A stretch of 64,000 nucleotides of DNA, from NCBI RefSeq assembly GCF_000297495.1, contig NZ_ALWX01000042.1:21353-85352 (forward strand), written 5' to 3'. Numbering within the stretch: the stretch's first letter is position 1; every line of letters starts with the position of its first letter. The notes beneath the pieces were generated by a model. The model worked only from the letters and a program-made list of their open reading frames with translations, made no database searches and had not been told where the DNA came from. The position numbers and the translations under genes were made by a program. Source of the stretch: Janibacter hoylei PVAS-1 (GTDB lineage Bacteria > Actinomycetota > Actinomycetes > Actinomycetales > Dermatophilaceae). Of this stretch, positions 17,139 to 27,957 are shown piece by piece.

Positions 17139-18054
17139 ATGAGCATCAACGACAACGCCTCGCTCGACACCTCCCGGATGGGCGGCGGCGGTGGCGGAGG
17201 GGGCCGCGGCCCGGTCATCGCCGGGGGTGGCGGCGTCGTCGGCATCATCATCACCCTGATCATCTACTTCATGGGCGGGGACATCACCGGGGGCGGGGGG
17301 CGGCTCGCAGGAGACCGGCTCCGGCGACAACTGGGTGCAGGAGAACTGCAAGAAGGGCGTCGACGCCAAGAAGGATCGTCGCTGCTTGATGACCTTGGGC
17401 GAGAACAGTCTCCACCAGTTCTGGAGCGAGCAGCCCGACCTGGCCAAGGCGCTCGACAACGCCGGGCAGGACTTCCGTGGCCCGAACAAGGTCATCGTGT
17501 ACACGGGCCAGACACAGTCGCAGTGCGGCACGGCGAGCAACCAGGTCGGCCCCTTCTACTGCCCCACCGACGAGTCGATCTTCATCGACACCGACTTCTT
17601 CGACATCATGGAGCAGCAGCTCGGCGCCGAGGACGGCGTGCTCGCCGAGCTCTACGTCCTCGCCCACGAGTACGGCCACCACATCCAAAACGTCTACAAC
17701 GTCCTCCCCGAGGCGCAGAAGGACCCCCAGGGCGCCGACTCCGGTGCCGTGCGCGTCGAGCTCATGGCCGACTGCTTCGCCGGCATGTGGATCAAGGCGG
17801 CGACGCAGACCGAGGACTCCCAGGGACAGGCACTGATCACCGACATCAGCGAGGACGACGTCAAGAACGCGATGGGTGCCGCCAAGTCGGTGGGCGACGA
17901 CGAGATCCAGAAGAAGTCCGGCGGCGGCGTGCAGCCCGAGGCCTGGACCCACGGCTCGGCCAAGGCCCGTCAGGCCTGGCTGCTGCGCGGGATGAAGGCC
18001 GACTCGGTCAACTCCTGCGACACCTTCGAGGTCAGCGACCCCAACAACATCTGA
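17139..18054 (+). pseudogene. ypfJ: YpfJ-like neutral zinc metallopeptidase, frameshifted at a G run
   Basis: About 305 aa once repaired. The N-terminus has a Gly-rich stretch (MGGGGGGGGRGPV) and one membrane segment (about 35-50); the rest is the YpfJ putative metallopeptidase domain with the zinc motif HEYGHH in LYVLAHEYGHHIQ and the ELMADCFAGMW segment with a likely third ligand. An extra G in the six-base run at 17295-17300 shifts the frame after GGDITGGGG. Removing it joins to GSQETGSGDNWVQENC. GGAGG precedes the ATG. Its 3' end lies 8 nt from a convergent gene. Probable homopolymer error. Confidence 0.85.
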
Positions 18055-18062
18055 GTCGCGGC

Positions 18063-18623
18063 TCAGTCCCTGAGGACCACCCGGACGCAGCGGGCCCGAC
18101 GGGCTGCCTCCTGCAGCACGGCGAAGCGCGGGTCAGGCAGGTCCCACAGCTCCCGGCGCGGCAGGTCGCGGAGGTGGGCCAACCGCTCGTCGTCGAGGAC
18201 CTGCTCGACCATGCGTCGGTCGCCGCCGACGACGAGGGCGTCGAGCGCACCTCGAGGCAGGTGGCGCAGCGCGAGGTCGGCGACCTTGTCGATGACCCCG
18301 TCGGTCTGGTTGCCGCGCCGGCGCGCGTAGCGCTGCTGGCTCCAGCCGCCCTTCTTCGTCCTGCCCTAGACATACGCGGTGCCGCAGGTGTGGGCGAGGA
18401 GTTCGCCCCCTTCGTCACGGCCCACGGCGTGACCGCCGCGCCGCACGAGGACGAGACCGATGCGCGGGTGGTCGAAGTGCTCCCCCGTCGCGGTCGCACC
18501 GTCCCCGCCGGTGAGCACGAACGAGCCCGGCACGTCGGCGCGCGTGACGCCGTCGTGCCGGGCTGCGAAGCCGGCGACCCACCGGTCGAGGCGAGCGGGG
18601 TCGACCTCGACGGTGCGGACCAT
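18063..18623 (-). pseudogene. Vms1-like release factor / peptidyl-tRNA hydrolase (acVLRF1), in-frame TAG
   Basis: Reads as one frame of 186 sense codons interrupted by TAG at 18368-18366. Upstream: MVRTVEVDPARLDRWVAGF and VLVRRGGHAVG. Downstream, in the same frame: GRTKKGGWSQQRYARRRGNQ and the C-terminal DALVVGGDRRMVEQVL. These are landmarks of the actinobacterial Vms1-like release factor family, which frees nascent chains from stalled ribosomes. The family reads YVQGRT here, so TAG replaces a glutamine codon (CAG to TAG). No indel is needed, unlike nearby broken genes. It follows the SUF operon by 11 nt. Confidence 0.8.
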
Positions 18624-18634
18624 CCGGTGGTGGC

Positions 18635-18964
18635 TCAGATGTTGAAGCCGAGGGCGCGCAGCTGCTCACGCCCGTCGTCGGTGATCTTGTCCGGACCCCA
18701 CGGCGGCATCCAGACCCAGTTGATCCGCGAGTCGGTGACGAGGTCGCTGAGGGCCTGGTCGACCTGGTCCTCGATGACGTCGGTCAGCGGGCACGCGGCC
18801 GAGGTGAGGGTCATGTCGATGACCGCGTGGTTCTGCGGGTCGACGGTGATGCCGTAGACGAGGCCGAGGTCGACGACGTTGATCCCCAGCTCGGGGTCGA
18901 CGACGTCACGCAGCGCCTCCTCGACGTCCGCGACGTTGCTCGGGGTGGGGGCCTGTGCGGTCAT
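18635..18964 (-). CDS. sufT: DUF59/MIP18 family Fe-S assembly factor
   Basis: 109 aa DUF59 domain. Signature VEEALRDVVDPELGINVVDLGLVYGI is seen in two parts, with the conserved DPE and LGLV, and the reactive cysteine in TSAACPLTDVI. The C-terminal WVWMPPWGPDKIT matches actinobacterial SUF-linked members that aid Fe-S cluster transfer. The ATG overlaps the sufU stop (ATGA), making it the last coupled gene of the SUF operon. Confidence 0.92.
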   Translation of the reverse strand: MTAQAPTPSNVADVEEALRDVVDPELGINVVDLGLVYGITVDPQNHAVIDMTLTSAACPLTDVIEDQVDQALSDLVTDSRINWVWMPPWGPDKITDDGREQLRALGFNI

Positions 18965-19430
18965 GCGCTCTCTCCTTGGGAAGTGGTCGAGACGTCGACG
19001 CCGGCCCGGGCCAGCGCGTCGGTGAGGGCCATCCAGCCCAGCAGGGCGCACTTGACGCGCGCGGGGTACTGGGCGACGCCGGCGAGGGCGACACCGTCGC
19101 CGATGACCTCCTCGTCGCCGGGGTCCTGGCCCCGGCTGGTGAGCATCTGGCGCATCGCCTCGTGGACGTCCATCGCCTCGTGGATGGTCTCGCCGGTGAC
19201 CTCCTCGGCGAGGATGGACACGCTCGCCATGGAGATCGAGCAGCCCATCGCCTCGTACGAGATGTCGGTGATGTGCGCCTCGGGACCGGTGCCGTCGAGG
19301 TGGACGCGCAGCGTCACCTCGTCACCACAGGTCGGGTTCACGTGGTGCACCTCGGCGGCCTCGCCCTCACGCAGGCCGTGGCCGACCTTGCGCTTGGAGT
19401 GGTCGAGGATCAGCTCCTGGTAGAGGTCCA

Positions 19431-19431
<1 letters not shown>
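18961..19431 (-). CDS. sufU: SufU sulfur-transfer / Fe-S scaffold-like protein
   Basis: 156 aa. MDLYQELILDHSKRKVGHG is the SufU start. Zinc/cluster-site cysteines are in NPTCGDEVTL, GCSISMAS and RVKCALLGW, with the D of CGD conserved; the insert between them that separates SufU from IscU is present. In Gram-positive bacteria SufU accepts persulfide from SufS. Its ATG overlaps the sufS stop by one base (TGATG). Confidence 0.95.
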
Positions 19432-21493
<2,062 letters not shown>

Positions 21494-21526
21494 GATCTGT
21501 TGTCCTTGTCTGGAGGAAGTGTGGGG

Positions 21527-21862
21527 TCAGCCGGCCAAGGCGACGAGGACGTCACCGTCGTCGGTCACGCGGACGGTGTGGACCGCCACGGGGACCGTCG
21601 CCGGGAGGTGGCTCGGTCGGCCGGTGAGGAGGTCGAAGCGGGAGCCGTGCAGCCAGCACTCGATGCTGCAGTCCTCCACCTCGCCCTCGGAGAGCGAGAC
21701 GTTGGCGTGCGTGCACGTGTCGTCGATCGCGTGGACGGTGCCGTCCTCGGTGCGCACCATGGCAACGAGGCGCCCGTCGATGTCGGCCTTGGCCGCACCG
21801 ACGGCCGGCAGCTCGTCGACGCCGCACACCCGCACGAAGTCCGTTTCGTCAGGGGTGGTCAC
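21527..21862 (-). CDS. Rieske-type [2Fe-2S] ferredoxin of the SUF operon
   Basis: 111 aa non-heme Rieske ferredoxin. Cluster ligands are in CTHANVSL (C-x-H) and CWLHGSRFD (C-x2-H), with 16-18 residues between. It looks like the small ferredoxins that feed dioxygenases, but in actinobacteria it is regularly found between sufD and sufC, so an electron-supply role in cluster assembly is plausible. The GTG overlaps the sufD stop (GTGA). Confidence 0.92.
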   Translation of the reverse strand: MTTPDETDFVRVCGVDELPAVGAAKADIDGRLVAMVRTEDGTVHAIDDTCTHANVSLSEGEVEDCSIECWLHGSRFDLLTGRPSHLPATVPVAVHTVRVTDDGDVLVALAG

Positions 21863-23028
21863 GCTGCGCCCCCTTCGAGCTCGACGTCGATCGCCCGCAT
21901 GATGCGCTCGCTGATGTCGGCGTCACCGATGCGCTGGACGATGCTGTTGAAGAAGCCGCGCACGACGAGGCGACGGGCCTCGTCCTCGGGCACACCGCGC
22001 GACTGCAGGTAGAAGAGCTGCTGGTCGTCGAAGCGGCCCGTCGTCGAGGCGTGACCCGCACCGACGATCTCGCCGGTCTCGATCTCGAGATTGGGCACGG
22101 AGTCCGCCCGCGCACCGTCGGTGAGCACGAGGTTGCGGTTGAGCTCGTAGGTCTCGGTGCCCTCGGCCGCGGCGCGGATCAGGACGTCGCCGACCCACAC
22201 GGTGTGCGCGGTCTCGCCCTGTAGCGCGCCCTTGTACTCGACATTGCTCGAGCAGTGCGGCGCCTCGTGGTCGACGAAGAGCCGGTGCTCCAGGTGCTGG
22301 CCCGCGTCGGCGAAGTACACGCCGAAGGCCTCGAAGGAGCCGCCGGGGCCCGCGTAGGAGGCATTGGTGTTGAGCCGGACGATGCCGCCGCCGATGGTGA
22401 TGGCGATGTGGCGCACGCTCGCGTCCCGACCGACGACGACGTCGTGCTGGCCGAGGTGGACCGCGTCGTCCTCCCAGTCCTGGAGGCTGACGATCGTCAG
22501 CTGGGCCGAGTCGCCGGCGATGACGGACAGCAGCTCGGTGTACTCGGCGGTGCCCGAGTGCTCGACGACGAGGGTCGCCTTGGCGAAGGCACCCACGCGC
22601 ACGAGGTGGTGGGCGCGCACCGGCTCGCCGGCCTCGCCCGTCAGGTGCACGCGCACCGGCTCGGCGAGCTCGGCCTCGGCCGGGACGTCGATGACGACGA
22701 CCGAGTCACCGCTGGCCGCGACGGCGGCCGCGCGGTCGGCCGGCAGCGGCACGCCCGCGGTGCGGGCCTCGGCCGCCGGGATCTGCGTCCGGGTGACGCC
22801 CTGCGGCAGGTCGTGCTCGACGGACAGGGTGGCGGAGCCCCCTTCGTCGGTGAAGAGCTCGGCCAGACGCCCGACGGGCGTGAAGCGCCAGTCCTCCTCC
22901 CGTCCCTGCGGGACGGGGAAGTCGGCGACCTCCCACGAGCGGGTGCGCTCCGCGCGCGACTGGTCCGGCACGAGGGTTTCGGCGGAGTGCGTGTGGGCCT
23001 GGGGGCCCGAGTCGGTCAGCAGGGCCAT
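21859..23028 (-). CDS. sufD: Fe-S cluster assembly protein SufD
   Basis: 389 aa. Right-handed beta-helix core with C-terminal helices. Landmarks: VPQGREEDWRFTPVGRL at the N-terminus, YADAGQHLEHRLFVDH-like segment (seen as FADAGQHLEHRLFVDHEAP), VGAGHASTTGRFDDQQLFYL and SRGVPEDEARRLVVRGFF, where the conserved histidine takes part at the SufB-SufD interface. Starts one base into the sufB stop (TGATG). Confidence 0.96.
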   Translation of the reverse strand: MALLTDSGPQAHTHSAETLVPDQSRAERTRSWEVADFPVPQGREEDWRFTPVGRLAELFTDEGGSATLSVEHDLPQGVTRTQIPAAEARTAGVPLPADRAAAVAASGDSVVVIDVPAEAELAEPVRVHLTGEAGEPVRAHHLVRVGAFAKATLVVEHSGTAEYTELLSVIAGDSAQLTIVSLQDWEDDAVHLGQHDVVVGRDASVRHIAITIGGGIVRLNTNASYAGPGGSFEAFGVYFADAGQHLEHRLFVDHEAPHCSSNVEYKGALQGETAHTVWVGDVLIRAAAEGTETYELNRNLVLTDGARADSVPNLEIETGEIVGAGHASTTGRFDDQQLFYLQSRGVPEDEARRLVVRGFFNSIVQRIGDADISERIMRAIDVELEGGAA

Positions 23029-24449
23029 CAGCCGACGGCTCCTTCCATCTGGAGTTCGATGAGGCGGTTGAGCTCGAGGGCGTACTCCATCGGCAGCTCA
23101 CGCGCGATGGGCTCGACGAAGCCGCGCACGATCATCGCCATGGCCTCCTCCTCGCTCATGCCGCGGGACATGAGGTAGAAGAGCTGGTCGGCCGAGACCT
23201 TGGAGACGGTCGCCTCGTGACCCATCTGCACGTCGTCCTCGCGGACGTCGACGTAGGGGTAGGTGTCGGAGCGGCTGATCGTGTCGACGAGCAGCGCGTC
23301 GCACACGACCGAGGACTTGCTGTTGGTCGCGCCCTCGAGGACCTGCACGAGGCCTCGGTAGGAGGTGCGACCGCCGCCACGGGCGACGGACTTGGAGACG
23401 ATCGAGCTCGACGTGTTGGGGGCCGCGTGCACCATCTTGGCGCCCGCGTCCTGGTGCTGGCCCTCGCCGGCGAAGGCGATCGAGAGGGTCTCGCCCTTCG
23501 CGTGCTCGCCGAGGAGGAAGCACGCGGGGTACTTCATCGTCACCTTGGAGCCGATGTTGCCGTCGACCCACTCCATCGTGCCGCCCTCGGCGACCGTGGT
23601 GCGCTTGGTGACGAGGTTGTAGACGTTGTTGGACCAGTTCTGGATCGTCGTGTAGCGCACGCGGGCGTTCTTCTTGACGACGATCTCGACGACGGCGCTG
23701 TGCAGCGAGTCGGTCTTGTAGATCGGCGCGGTGCAGCCCTCGACGTAGTGCACGTACGAGCCCTCGTCGGCGATGATGAGCGTCCGCTCGAACTGGCCCA
23801 TGTTTTCGGTGTTGATCCGGAAGTAGGCCTGCAGCGGGATGTCGACGTGGACACCCGGCGGCACGTAGATGAAGGAGCCACCCGACCACACTGCGGTGTT
23901 GAGCGCGGAGAACTTGTTGTCACCGGCGGGGATGACGGTGCCGAAGTACTCGCGGAAGAGGTCCTCGTGCTCACGCAGGCCCGTGTCCGTGTCGACGAAG
24001 ATGACGCCCTTCTCCTCCAGGTCCTCACGGATCTGGTGGTAGACGACCTCCGACTCGTACTGCGCCGCGACACCGGCGACGAGGCGCTGCTTCTCCGCCT
24101 CGGGGATGCCGAGCTTGTCGTAGGTGTTCTTGATGTCCTCGGGCAGGTCCTCCCAGGAGGCGGCCTGCTTCTCCGTGGACTTCACGAAGTACTTGATGTT
24201 CTGGAAGTCGATGCCGGTGAGGTCGCTGCCCCAGCTCGGCATGGGCTTCTTGTCGAAGAGCCGCAGCGACTTCAGACGCAGGTCGCGCATCCACTGCGGC
24301 TCACCCTTGCGCTCGGAGATGTCGCTGACGACGTCCTCGTTGAGGCCGCGCTTGGCGCTGGCACCCGCGGTGTCGGCATCGGCCCAGCCGAACTCGTACT
24401 TGCCGATGTCCTTGAGCCCTGGGTTGAGCTCTTCGATGTTGGTGCTCAT
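23028..24449 (-). CDS. sufB: Fe-S cluster assembly protein SufB
   Basis: 473 aa, the usual length. Landmarks: [23 protein letters not shown] segment (here [19 protein letters not shown]), [10 protein letters not shown], the cluster-site cysteine in [11 protein letters not shown], and [18 protein letters not shown]. Scaffold for new Fe-S clusters with SufC and SufD. The ATG at 24449 overlaps the sufR stop (ATGA), which fixes the start. Confidence 0.97.
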   Translation of the reverse strand: MSTNIEELNPGLKDIGKYEFGWADADTAGASAKRGLNEDVVSDISERKGEPQWMRDLRLKSLRLFDKKPMPSWGSDLTGIDFQNIKYFVKSTEKQAASWEDLPEDIKNTYDKLGIPEAEKQRLVAGVAAQYESEVVYHQIREDLEEKGVIFVDTDTGLREHEDLFREYFGTVIPAGDNKFSALNTAVWSGGSFIYVPPGVHVDIPLQAYFRINTENMGQFERTLIIADEGSYVHYVEGCTAPIYKTDSLHSAVVEIVVKKNARVRYTTIQNWSNNVYNLVTKRTTVAEGGTMEWVDGNIGSKVTMKYPACFLLGEHAKGETLSIAFAGEGQHQDAGAKMVHAAPNTSSSIVSKSVARGGGRTSYRGLVQVLEGATNSKSSVVCDALLVDTISRSDTYPYVDVREDDVQMGHEATVSKVSADQLFYLMSRGMSEEEAMAMIVRGFVEPIARELPMEYALELNRLIELQMEGAVG

Positions 24450-25186
24450 CGGGTGGACCTCTCTGTGTGGGGACGCGCCCCCGGGGTGGGGACGAAGGTG
24501 GTGCAGACGTGATCGCCCTGGGCCAGGGTGGCCAGGCGTTGGACGTGGACTCCGAGGAGGCGGCTGAAGGCGTCGGTCTCCGCCTCGCACAACTCGGGGA
24601 ACTCCGCGGCGACGTGCTGGACCGGGCAGTGGCCCTGGCACAGCTGGAGGCCGACGACGACGTCGTCGCCGACCGTGCGGGCGCTGGCAGCGTAGCCCTC
24701 GGAGCGAAGGGCGTCGACGAGCGCCGCGGTCCGTGCGGCCGGGTCGTCGCCGGCACGGTCGATCTCGGCGGAGCAGCGCTCCTCGAGTGCGCGGACCCGC
24801 TGGTCGGCGAAGGCACGCACCGCCTTGTCGCCCGCGGTCTCGCGCACGAAGCGCACGGCGTCGGCCGCCAGCTCGTCGTAGTCGGAGGTCAGGTGGTCGT
24901 GACCGATCTCACCGACGACCCACTCACGAGCCGGGCGACCGCGACCGCGCTTGCCCATGTGCGGGGCGCGGCTGGTCACGGCGCCGCTCTCGGCGAGCTG
25001 GTCGAGGTGGCGGCGCACGCCCGTCGCGGTGAGCCCCAGGTCGGCCGCGAGGTCCGCCGCCGTGATGGGCCCACGCTCGCTGATGAGGGCGAGGACGCGG
25101 TCTCGGGTGCGGGCATCCCGCGACGCGGCATCGTTGATCCGGGCGTCGTCGGCCGACGCCCTCGGTGCTCGCGGGGAAATAACCAC
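24446..25186 (-). CDS. sufR: SUF operon transcriptional repressor SufR
   Basis: 246 aa. N-terminal winged helix-turn-helix (about 25-85: [32 protein letters not shown]) with the basic wing [12 protein letters not shown]. The C-terminal half has [18 protein letters not shown], the cysteine cluster that binds Fe-S in SufR. Apo/holo state lets it sense Fe-S supply and control the operon it heads. The GTG lies 6 nt after TAACAT, so it is probably leaderless. The stop overlaps sufB. Confidence 0.93.
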   Translation of the reverse strand: MVISPRAPRASADDARINDAASRDARTRDRVLALISERGPITAADLAADLGLTATGVRRHLDQLAESGAVTSRAPHMGKRGRGRPAREWVVGEIGHDHLTSDYDELAADAVRFVRETAGDKAVRAFADQRVRALEERCSAEIDRAGDDPAARTAALVDALRSEGYAASARTVGDDVVVGLQLCQGHCPVQHVAAEFPELCEAETDAFSRLLGVHVQRLATLAQGDHVCTTFVPTPGARPHTERSTR

Positions 25187-25192
25187 ACATCC

Positions 25193-25198
25193 ATGTTA
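25193..25198 (-). promoter_or_regulatory. -10 box of the sufR-suf operon (leaderless)
   Basis: Minus-strand TAACAT lies 6 nt before the sufR GTG at 25186. It sits in an AT-rich patch (25,176-25,225), unusual here, where SufR would be expected to bind for autoregulation. I see no clean palindrome. Confidence 0.55.
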
Positions 25199-25259
25199 TG
25201 TAAATCGACACACAGCACAACAAAGGCCCCCCTAACCACGGTCGGGAGCACCTGCTGCC

Positions 25260-25265
25260 TAGACT
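25260..25265 (+). promoter_or_regulatory. -10 box of the two-gene ABC exporter
   Basis: TAGACT lies 8 nt before the GTG at 25274. It is divergent from the sufR promoter about 65 nt away. Confidence 0.5.
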
Positions 25266-25273
25266 CGCCTGCT

Positions 25274-25984
25274 GTGACTCGTGCCGTCGTCGTGGAGGAC
25301 CTGCGCCGCGTCTTCGGTGACACCGTCGCCGTCGACGGGGCTTCGTGGGCTGCCGAGACCGGGCAGATCACCTGCGTGCTCGGACCCAACGGCGCCGGAA
25401 AGACGACGACCATCGAGTGCCTCGAGGGTCTGCAGCGGCCGGACTCCGGCAGCTGCCGGGTCCTCGGCACCGACCCCTGGCAGGCCAGCGCCGAGCACCG
25501 CGCCCGGGTCGGGGTCATGCTCCAGGACGGCGGGCTCCCCCAGAGCGTGCCGGCCACCCGCCTGCTCGCCCACCTCGGCCGGCTCCACCGGACCCACCGC
25601 GCCGCGGAGCTCGTCGACCGACTCGACATCACCCCCTTCGCCCGCACGCCGGTCCGTCGTCTGAGCGGCGGCCAGCGCCAGCGGGTCGCCCTGGCCGCAG
25701 CCCTGCTCGGCGACCCCGAGGTCGCCTTCCTCGACGAGCCGACCGCCGGGCTGGACCCGCACGCCCGCCTGGACGTGTGGGACCTGCTGCGCGAGCGGCG
25801 CGACGAGGGCGTGGCCCTCGTCGTCACGACGCACGGGTTCGAGGAGGCCGAGCGCCTCGCCGACCGGGTCGTCATCCTCGCCGGCGGCCGGGTCGTGGCC
25901 GACGGCACGCCCGACGAGATCGCCGACGGTGCTCGTCTCGAGGACGCCTACTTCGCGCTCACCGGAGGCCTGCGTGACCGCTGA
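25274..25984 (+). CDS. ABC transporter ATP-binding protein
   Basis: 236 aa, CcmA/DrrA-type ATPase. Walker A LGPNGAGKTTTIECLEG, Q-loop LQDGGLP, signature LSGGQRQRVALAAAL and Walker B VAFLDEPTAGLDP. It is the usual neighbour upstream of ctaA and ctaB in actinobacteria. The reading frame overlaps the permease gene by 11 nt, so the two form one exporter. Substrate unknown; the position suggests a link to cytochrome oxidase or SUF function but proves none. Confidence 0.9.
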   Translation: MTRAVVVEDLRRVFGDTVAVDGASWAAETGQITCVLGPNGAGKTTTIECLEGLQRPDSGSCRVLGTDPWQASAEHRARVGVMLQDGGLPQSVPATRLLAHLGRLHRTHRAAELVDRLDITPFARTPVRRLSGGQRQRVALAAALLGDPEVAFLDEPTAGLDPHARLDVWDLLRERRDEGVALVVTTHGFEEAERLADRVVILAGGRVVADGTPDEIADGARLEDAYFALTGGLRDR

Positions 25985-26732
25985 GACCACGACGAGCACC
26001 GTCCAGCCGAGCGGCCGGCGGATCCTGGCCCAGGCGCGCTTCGAGGCCGAGATCCTGGTGCGCAACGGCGAGCAGCTGCTCGTCTCGCTCGTCCTGCCCG
26101 TGCTCGCCATGCTCGCCCTGACCGCGAGCTCGTACCCCGACCTGCCCGCGCCGCGGATCGCGCTCGTCGCACCCGGTGTGCTCGCTCTCGCCATCGTCTC
26201 GACGGCCTTCACCGGTCAGGCGATCCAGACCGCCTTCGACCGGCGCTACGGCGTGCTGCGCCTGCTCGCGACCTCGCCCGTCGGCACCGACGGGCTGCTC
26301 GCCGGCAAGGCCCTGGCCGTCGCGTCCGTCGTCGCCGGCCAGCTCGTCGTCCTCGGCGTCGTCGCGGCCGTCCTCGGCTGGCGCCCCGACCCGCTCGGTC
26401 TGCTCGTGACGCCGGTGAGCGCGGCGCTCGGGGTGTGGGTCTTCGTCACCCTCGCCCTGCTGCTCGCCGGGGTGCTGCGCGCCGAGGCCGTGCTCGCGGT
26501 GGCCAACCTCGTGTGGGTCCTGCTCGCCGGGGCCGGCGGGCTGCTCCTGCCCGGCGACACCGTCGGCGGGCTCGACGCGGTCGTGCGCTGGCTGCCGTCG
26601 GGCGCGCTCGGTGATGCCCTGCGCCAGGCCCTCACCGGCGACGGCGTGCCGTTCCTGCCCTGGCTCGTCCTCGTGGGGTGGGGCTCGGTGCTCAGCCTCG
26701 GCGTCGTGCGCTTCTTCCGCTGGCGAGACTGA
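25974..26732 (+). CDS. ABC-2 type transporter permease
   Basis: 252 aa with about six hydrophobic segments (for example LVSLVLPVLAMLALTASS, AGQLVVLGVVAAVLGW, VFVTLALLLAGVL). The DRRYGVLRLLATSPVG segment is characteristic of ABC-2 permeases. The GTG has GGAGG 6-7 nt upstream and lies inside the end of the ATPase gene. Partner of the preceding ATPase. Confidence 0.88.
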   Translation: MTAETTTSTVQPSGRRILAQARFEAEILVRNGEQLLVSLVLPVLAMLALTASSYPDLPAPRIALVAPGVLALAIVSTAFTGQAIQTAFDRRYGVLRLLATSPVGTDGLLAGKALAVASVVAGQLVVLGVVAAVLGWRPDPLGLLVTPVSAALGVWVFVTLALLLAGVLRAEAVLAVANLVWVLLAGAGGLLLPGDTVGGLDAVVRWLPSGALGDALRQALTGDGVPFLPWLVLVGWGSVLSLGVVRFFRWRD

Positions 26733-26774
26733 CCACCGTCGGACCCGGTGGTCCGCGGTCCCGCGGCTACGACA

Positions 26775-26780
26775 TACCGT
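26775..26780 (+). promoter_or_regulatory. -10 box of ctaA (leaderless)
   Basis: TACCGT lies 6 nt before the GTG at 26787, which supports that start over an upstream one in the same frame. Confidence 0.55.
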
Positions 26781-26786
26781 AGTGGG

Positions 26787-27698
26787 GTGCCCGAGAACCT
26801 CCCCCAGGCCGCCCGCACGTGGCTGACGCGCCTGCTCCTGCTCAACCTGATCGTCGAGGTCGGGATCGTCGTCACGGGCGGGCTCGTCCGCCTCACCGGC
26901 TCCGGCCTCGGCTGCCCGACCTGGCCCGAGTGCGTCCCCGGCTCCTACGTACCGACCGTCGAGCAGGAGGAGGGCATCCACAAGCTCATCGAGTTCGGCA
27001 ACCGGACGCTCACCGGGCTGCTCGGTTTCGTCGCGCTGGCGCTGCTCATCGCGCTCTACCGCTGGGCGCGTGACCGGCGCGAGCTCCTCATCGGCACCTG
27101 GGTCGTCATGGCCGGTATCCTCGCCCAGGCGATCGTCGGGGGCATCACCGTGCGCACCGGGCTGAACCCGTGGATCGTCGCCTTCCACTTCCTGTGCTCG
27201 ATGGGGCTCATCGCCGTGTCGGCCTGGCTCTACTGGCGCCAGCGGCAGCCCTCGGGCCGCACCCGGTCCCTGCTCCACCCGGTCGTCACCCGCCTGCAGT
27301 GGCTGCTCGTCGCCATCGCCGCCGTCGTGCTCGTGCTCGGCACGGTCGTCACCGGCTCCGGGCCGCACTCCGGTGACGCCGACACCCCGGCCCGCACGGG
27401 CTTCGACCCGCGCACCATCTCGTGGCTCCACGCCGACGCCGTGATGCTCTTCGTCGGCATCTGCGTCGCCGTCTGGCTGGGCGCCAAGCTCACCGAGCGA
27501 GCCGCCGGCCCCGCCCGCGCGTGGTGGGTCGTCCTGTGGGTCACCCTCGCCCAGGGCCTCGTCGGCTACGTCCAGTACCTCACCAAGCTGCCCGAGGTCC
27601 TCGTCCTGGCCCACATGCTCGGTGCCAGCCTCCTCGTCGTCGCCATCACCCGCGCGATCGTCTTGTCCCGCACCCCGGACACCCTCCCCGCCGACTGA
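26787..27698 (+). CDS. ctaA: Heme A synthase (CtaA/COX15)
   Basis: 303 aa, eight membrane segments. It oxidises heme O to heme A for cytochrome c oxidase. Conserved histidines lie in IHKLIEFGNR, IVAFHFLCS, SWLHADAVM and LAHMLGAS. GGLVRLTGSGLGCPTWPEC is the COX15 signature with the external cysteine pair (GCPTWPEC). It converges with ctaB, which makes its substrate, across a 259-nt gap full of hairpins. Confidence 0.95.
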   Translation: MPENLPQAARTWLTRLLLLNLIVEVGIVVTGGLVRLTGSGLGCPTWPECVPGSYVPTVEQEEGIHKLIEFGNRTLTGLLGFVALALLIALYRWARDRRELLIGTWVVMAGILAQAIVGGITVRTGLNPWIVAFHFLCSMGLIAVSAWLYWRQRQPSGRTRSLLHPVVTRLQWLLVAIAAVVLVLGTVVTGSGPHSGDADTPARTGFDPRTISWLHADAVMLFVGICVAVWLGAKLTERAAGPARAWWVVLWVTLAQGLVGYVQYLTKLPEVLVLAHMLGASLLVVAITRAIVLSRTPDTLPAD

Positions 27699-27730
27699 GG
27701 GCGGGGCCCACGCGCCCCTCAGCCGCGTGT

Positions 27731-27774
27731 GTCGAAGAAGGACCGCCCGCTCGAGCGGGCGCTCCTTCTTCGAC
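27731..27774. terminator. 44-nt near-perfect palindrome, probable bidirectional terminator
   Basis: Arms pair at 21 of 22 positions (GTCGAAGAAGGA at one end, TCCTTCTTCGAC at the other, centre CTCGAG). It lies 33 nt after the ctaA stop in the ctaA-ctaB convergent gap. The terminal TCCTTCTTC on the plus strand and its mirror on the minus strand make it usable in both directions. Confidence 0.7.
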
Positions 27775-27794
27775 CCGGCGATGGCAGCAGCAGA

Positions 27795-27903
27795 CGAAGG
27801 GGGCAGGTCGGCGCGACTCAAGGAACATGCGCCGCTGTGCGACCAGGTGACGCTGGTGGATCAGTGGCGGCGCACGTTTCCCAACGCCGACCTGCTCCCT
27901 TCG
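27795..27903. repeat. About 109-nt imperfect palindromic element between ctaA and ctaB
   Basis: Outer arms 27795-27813 and 27885-27903 (CGAAGGGRGCAGGTCGGCG) pair over 19 nt with one G.U-type change. Nested arms 27824-27835 and 27867-27878 (AACRTGCGCCGC) pair over 12 nt with one mismatch. The centre holds CCAG...CTGG. Outer arms resemble those of the 7,182 element (CGAAGGGRG-N2-GTCGGC). Confidence 0.65.
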
Positions 27904-27957
27904 GCCGCGTCAGAGCAGGAGGACCCGACCACGCGGGCAGTGCCGGACAGGCGGGAC

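Noticed and set aside
18366..18368. TAG recoded as pyrrolysine
   Set aside because: No pyl genes in view, actinobacteria are not known for it, and the family has Gln at this site, one transition away from TAG.
25187..25273. Clear SufR operator palindrome
   Set aside because: The region is AT-rich and must hold the operator, but I could not find an inverted repeat strong enough to mark coordinates.
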